A stretch of DNA of 14,852 nt, from NCBI GenBank assembly GCA_028867395.1, contig JAGWGO010000011.1:1-14852 (forward strand), written 5' to 3'. Of this stretch, positions 13,748 to 14,852 are shown piece by piece. The notes under the pieces were generated by a model. The model did not search any database. It saw only the letters and a list, made by a program, of their open reading frames with translations, and had not been told where the DNA came from. The position numbers and the translations under genes were made by a program. The stretch is from Nitrososphaerota archaeon. GTDB lineage: Archaea > Thermoproteota > Nitrososphaeria > Nitrososphaerales > Nitrosopumilaceae. The stretch's first letter is position 1; each line of letters opens with the position of its first letter.

Positions 13748-13769
13748 GGAATCCTGTAAGACCGATTCC
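13748..13769. repeat. Inverted repeat GGAATC/GATTCC
   Basis: GGAATC at 13748-13753 and GATTCC at 13764-13769 flank a 10-base spacer, just upstream of the TATA-like element of the 57-codon reading frame. Six-base arms can occur by chance. Confidence 0.35.
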
Positions 13770-13776
13770 TACGCAA

Positions 13777-13790
13777 TTTTTAATATTTAC
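13777..13790 (+). promoter_or_regulatory. TATA-like element for the 57-codon ORF
   Basis: TTTTTAATATTTAC is centred 26 bases before the ATG at 13810, the same geometry as in front of well-supported genes in this window. Confidence 0.5.
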
Positions 13791-13809
13791 GAAATGTTGG
13801 TTTTCTGAA

Positions 13810-13983
13810 ATGACAAACTTGCATCAGGTAAAATCATCGCAAATTGATGATAATCGATTCAAAAGTATCAAAACATGTAGACTGGTTTCAGGTTTTTTGG
13901 CTAAAATGACGCAGTTTGACGCAGTTAGACGCAGCATGGCACAGAAAAGAACGTCAGGCACAGTTGGTGACTATTATAATTGA
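13810..13983 (+). CDS. Candidate small basic protein (57 aa), unrecognised
   Basis: ATG at 13810 to TGA at 13981-13983 gives 57 residues, from MTNLHQVKSSQIDDNRFKSI to the end SGTVGDYYN. It is rich in Lys, Arg, Ser and Gln, has one cysteine, and has no membrane helix. The main support is the promoter: a TATA-like element stands exactly 26 bases ahead of the ATG, as for other genes here. Against it, no family is recognised, the coding statistics were not measured, and the middle of the frame is made of a 10-bp repeat, which is out of step with codons and suggests DNA-level selection. It lies directly upstream of the RHH regulator on the same strand, 90 bases apart, and could be a regulator partner, a leader peptide or a decayed fragment. 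Confidence 0.4.
   Translation: MTNLHQVKSSQIDDNRFKSIKTCRLVSGFLAKMTQFDAVRRSMAQKRTSGTVGDYYN
13907..13936 (+). repeat. Three 10-bp tandem repeats with core GACGCAG
   Basis: TGACGCAGTT occurs twice in direct succession, followed by a partial third copy AGACGCAGCA. The core GACGCAG is at 13908-13914, 13918-13924 and 13928-13934. The 10-bp step places the copies on the same face of the DNA helix, as in iteron or operator arrays. They fall inside the candidate 57-codon frame. Confidence 0.75.
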
Positions 13984-14011
13984 GTAACAAAATGAACGAT
14001 ACACACTACAA

Positions 14012-14020
14012 GTATAATAT
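14012..14020 (+). promoter_or_regulatory. TATA-like element for the RHH regulator
   Basis: GTATAATAT predicts a transcript start near 14042 and so a leader of about 30 bases before the TTG at 14074, unlike the leaderless genes elsewhere. A second candidate, TTATAAT at 13974-13980, would give a longer leader. Confidence 0.4.
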
Positions 14021-14023
14021 GCA

Positions 14024-14044
14024 GGTTAACCAATTTATGGTCAA
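14024..14044. promoter_or_regulatory. Operator-like inverted repeats before the RHH gene
   Basis: Two overlapping palindromic elements occur: the perfect 8-bp GGTTAACC at 14024-14031, and TTAACCA (14026-14032) with TGGTCAA (14038-14044), which pair at six of seven positions around a 5-base spacer. They lie between the TATA-like element and the predicted transcript start, a usual place for a repressor site. Autoregulation by the RHH protein is inference. Confidence 0.4.
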
Positions 14045-14057
14045 TTGCTATCAAACA

Positions 14058-14066
14058 GGGGTGGGG
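14058..14066 (+). promoter_or_regulatory. G-rich Shine-Dalgarno-like site for the RHH gene
   Basis: GGGGTGGGG ends 7 bases before the TTG at 14074 and contains GGTG, part of the archaeal Shine-Dalgarno consensus. An in-frame TGA at 14068-14070 excludes any earlier start, so this site and the TTG define the gene start. Confidence 0.5.
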
Positions 14067-14073
14067 TTGAACA

Positions 14074-14625
14074 TTGGAAATCTTGGAACGACAATCAACT
14101 AATAGGGTAACACTTCGTCTACAGAACGACATCTTAGATGTCCTAAAGCGCGAAGCATCGAAAACAGACCTTACACTTAATGCGTTTATCAACAAGGTTC
14201 TAAACAAAAATATCGCATTTGAAGAGAACGTAAACGTAACTCTAAACGTAGTCTTCCCCCACGACTTCTTTCTCTCAATAGTGGATAAGCTGAACGAGCG
14301 CGACATCAAAGAACTTGCAGAAAAGGGTCCTGGTGTTGTCAAAAAATTATTCAATATAATAGGAATGCAATATGATATTGATCATGTAATCCACAACTAC
14401 TTTGCAGTAATAGGGAAATACTGCAAATGGTTCGAGTTCTCACACAAGGCAACCCGGGACAAATACAGGCTGGTCTTTTCAGCAGATTCTAGCACTGAAA
14501 AATGGGCCTTGTTCTTGAAATACTACATAAAGACAATTCTGGAATCGCTCAAGGTCAACATTACAAGCGAATCACAACAAGATGGCATAATTGTCTTTGA
14601 ATTCACACACAAGGAACTCAAATAG
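14074..14625 (+). CDS. Ribbon-helix-helix DNA-binding protein with unrecognised C-terminal domain
   Basis: Residues 11-46 are a ribbon-helix-helix (CopG/Arc-type) domain: strand RVTLRL, helix NDILDVLKREASKTD, turn LT, helix LNAFINKVLNKN. Such domains dimerise and place the paired strands in the DNA major groove, usually as repressors. Residues about 50-183 form a separate mixed alpha/beta domain (NVTLNVVFPHDFFLSIVDKLNERDIKELAEKG... GKYCKWFEFSHKATRDKYRLVF...TEKWALFLKYYIKTILESLKVNITSES...IIVFEF). I know of similar C-terminal patterns in archaeal proteins but cannot name a ligand. H124 and C117 are notable polar residues in that domain. The TTG start follows an in-frame stop at 14068-14070. An inverted repeat in the promoter makes self-repression plausible. 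The frame is intact, and no toxin partner is visible. Confidence 0.85.
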   Translation: MEILERQSTNRVTLRLQNDILDVLKREASKTDLTLNAFINKVLNKNIAFEENVNVTLNVVFPHDFFLSIVDKLNERDIKELAEKGPGVVKKLFNIIGMQYDIDHVIHNYFAVIGKYCKWFEFSHKATRDKYRLVFSADSSTEKWALFLKYYIKTILESLKVNITSESQQDGIIVFEFTHKELK

Positions 14626-14633
14626 TCATCTTT

Positions 14634-14656
14634 ATCTGAAGTCCTAATCTTCAGAT
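14634..14656 (+). terminator. Hairpin after the RHH gene
   Basis: ATCTGAAG (14634-14641) and CTTCAGAT (14649-14656) form an 8-bp perfect stem around a 7-base loop, starting 9 bases after the TAG. No long T run follows, so it may mark a processed or stabilised mRNA end, not a classic archaeal T-rich terminator. Confidence 0.4.
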
Positions 14657-14745
14657 CTTGCAATAGTGGAAAATACTAAAACCATGGATTGAATTTAACA
14701 TAATTTACTTAATAAATGCCTAGTACAAATCTAAATTGTAAAATA

Positions 14746-14755
14746 GTTATTTACG
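14746..14755 (+). promoter_or_regulatory. TATA-like element for the partial gene at the window end
   Basis: GTTATTTACG is centred about 26 bases before the TTG at 14777; no such element precedes the ATG at 14807. Confidence 0.35.
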
Positions 14756-14776
14756 ATAATTAAGAACTATCTCAAA

Positions 14777-14852
14777 TTGACGCAAAATCCCAGTGAATCT
14801 GTTGCAATGGTATCAGAAGGTATGATCTACGCCAGATTGGGCAAGCACAAAG
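14777..14852 (+). CDS. Partial CDS, possible TPR-repeat protein, cut by window end
   Basis: From the TTG at 14777 the frame reads MTQNPSESVAMVSEGMIYAR and then LGKHK, open to the last base. AMVSEGMIYARLGKHK fits the first helix of a tetratricopeptide repeat, with Gly at position 8, Tyr at 11 and Gly at 15 of the repeat, as in A..W..LG..Y...G.Y.EA. The start is set by the TATA-like spacing; ATG at 14807 is an alternative. Only 25 codons are visible, so this is a weak call. Confidence 0.35.
   Translation, partial: MTQNPSESVAMVSEGMIYARLGKHK

Larger units (their letters stand above)
13587..13809. other. AT-rich intergenic region with palindromes upstream of the 57-codon ORF
   Basis: No gene of family type is seen. 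The stretch contains the 9+1+9 palindrome at 13630-13648, an AAAATT/AATTTT inverted pair soon after, the 8-bp palindrome ACAATTGT at 13732-13739, the GGAATC/GATTCC inverted repeat at 13748-13769, and a TATA-like element ahead of the small reading frame at 13810. Confidence 0.6.

Noticed and set aside
13587..14073. tRNA, integration site or CRISPR array in the largest gap
   Set aside because: No tRNA T-loop and acceptor pairing, no recombinase gene, and only three 10-bp repeats without spacers.
13992..14102. 36-residue frame starting with ATG between the 57-codon ORF and the RHH gene
   Set aside because: It overlaps the operator-like repeats, Shine-Dalgarno site and start of the RHH gene in another frame, and no TATA-like element is at the right distance.

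Overview
The window looks like a chromosomal segment of an ammonia-oxidising-type archaeon (Thaumarchaeota/Nitrososphaerota, Nitrosopumilus/Nitrosotenuis/Nitrosotalea-like). The reasons are: an archaeal/eukaryotic-type ribosomal protein L15e, an archaeal TruD, a PEFG-CTERM-like surface protein, a secreted protein with the W-rich 37-residue C-terminal repeat I associate with thaumarchaeal exported proteins, low GC, and TATA-like elements about 26 bases upstream of many start codons, which implies mostly leaderless mRNAs. The assignment rests on recognising families by eye, not on a search.

Layout. 1-2475: surface and secreted proteins (a stalked membrane-anchored protein, a secreted repeat protein on the minus strand, and a PEFG-CTERM-like protein) around rpl15e, whose stop codon overlaps the TTG start of the PEFG-like gene. 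2472-4084: a multi-spanning membrane protein (minus), a two-helix membrane peptide, a stand-alone Lrp/AsnC ligand-binding domain (minus) and an orphan 88-aa soluble protein. 4081-8669, all minus: a DUF167/YggU protein, a membrane-anchored Vgb-like beta-propeller lying 3 bases before truD, and a thioredoxin-NHL propeller protein resembling NHLRC2. 8722-13586, all plus: a small helical protein, a DedA/VTT membrane protein, an M1 aminopeptidase, a two-helix membrane peptide and a CPA1-type Na+/H+ antiporter.

13587-14852 is the least ordinary part. It is AT-rich and holds a perfect 9+1+9 palindrome, a 57-codon reading frame placed exactly where a leaderless start is expected, three 10-bp-spaced GACGCAG repeats inside that frame, an operator-like inverted repeat in front of a ribbon-helix-helix (RHH) regulator with an unrecognised C-terminal domain, a hairpin after that gene, and the first 25 codons of what may be a TPR protein cut by the window edge. 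This is my best candidate for an undescribed small regulatory module, though its function cannot be read from the sequence.

The genome is packed tightly. Convergent genes overlap by 4 bases at three junctions (CTAG, CTAG, CTAA) and by 26 bases at a fourth, so terminating signals there must lie inside the opposing gene. No rRNA, tRNA, CRISPR array or insertion sequence was recognised.
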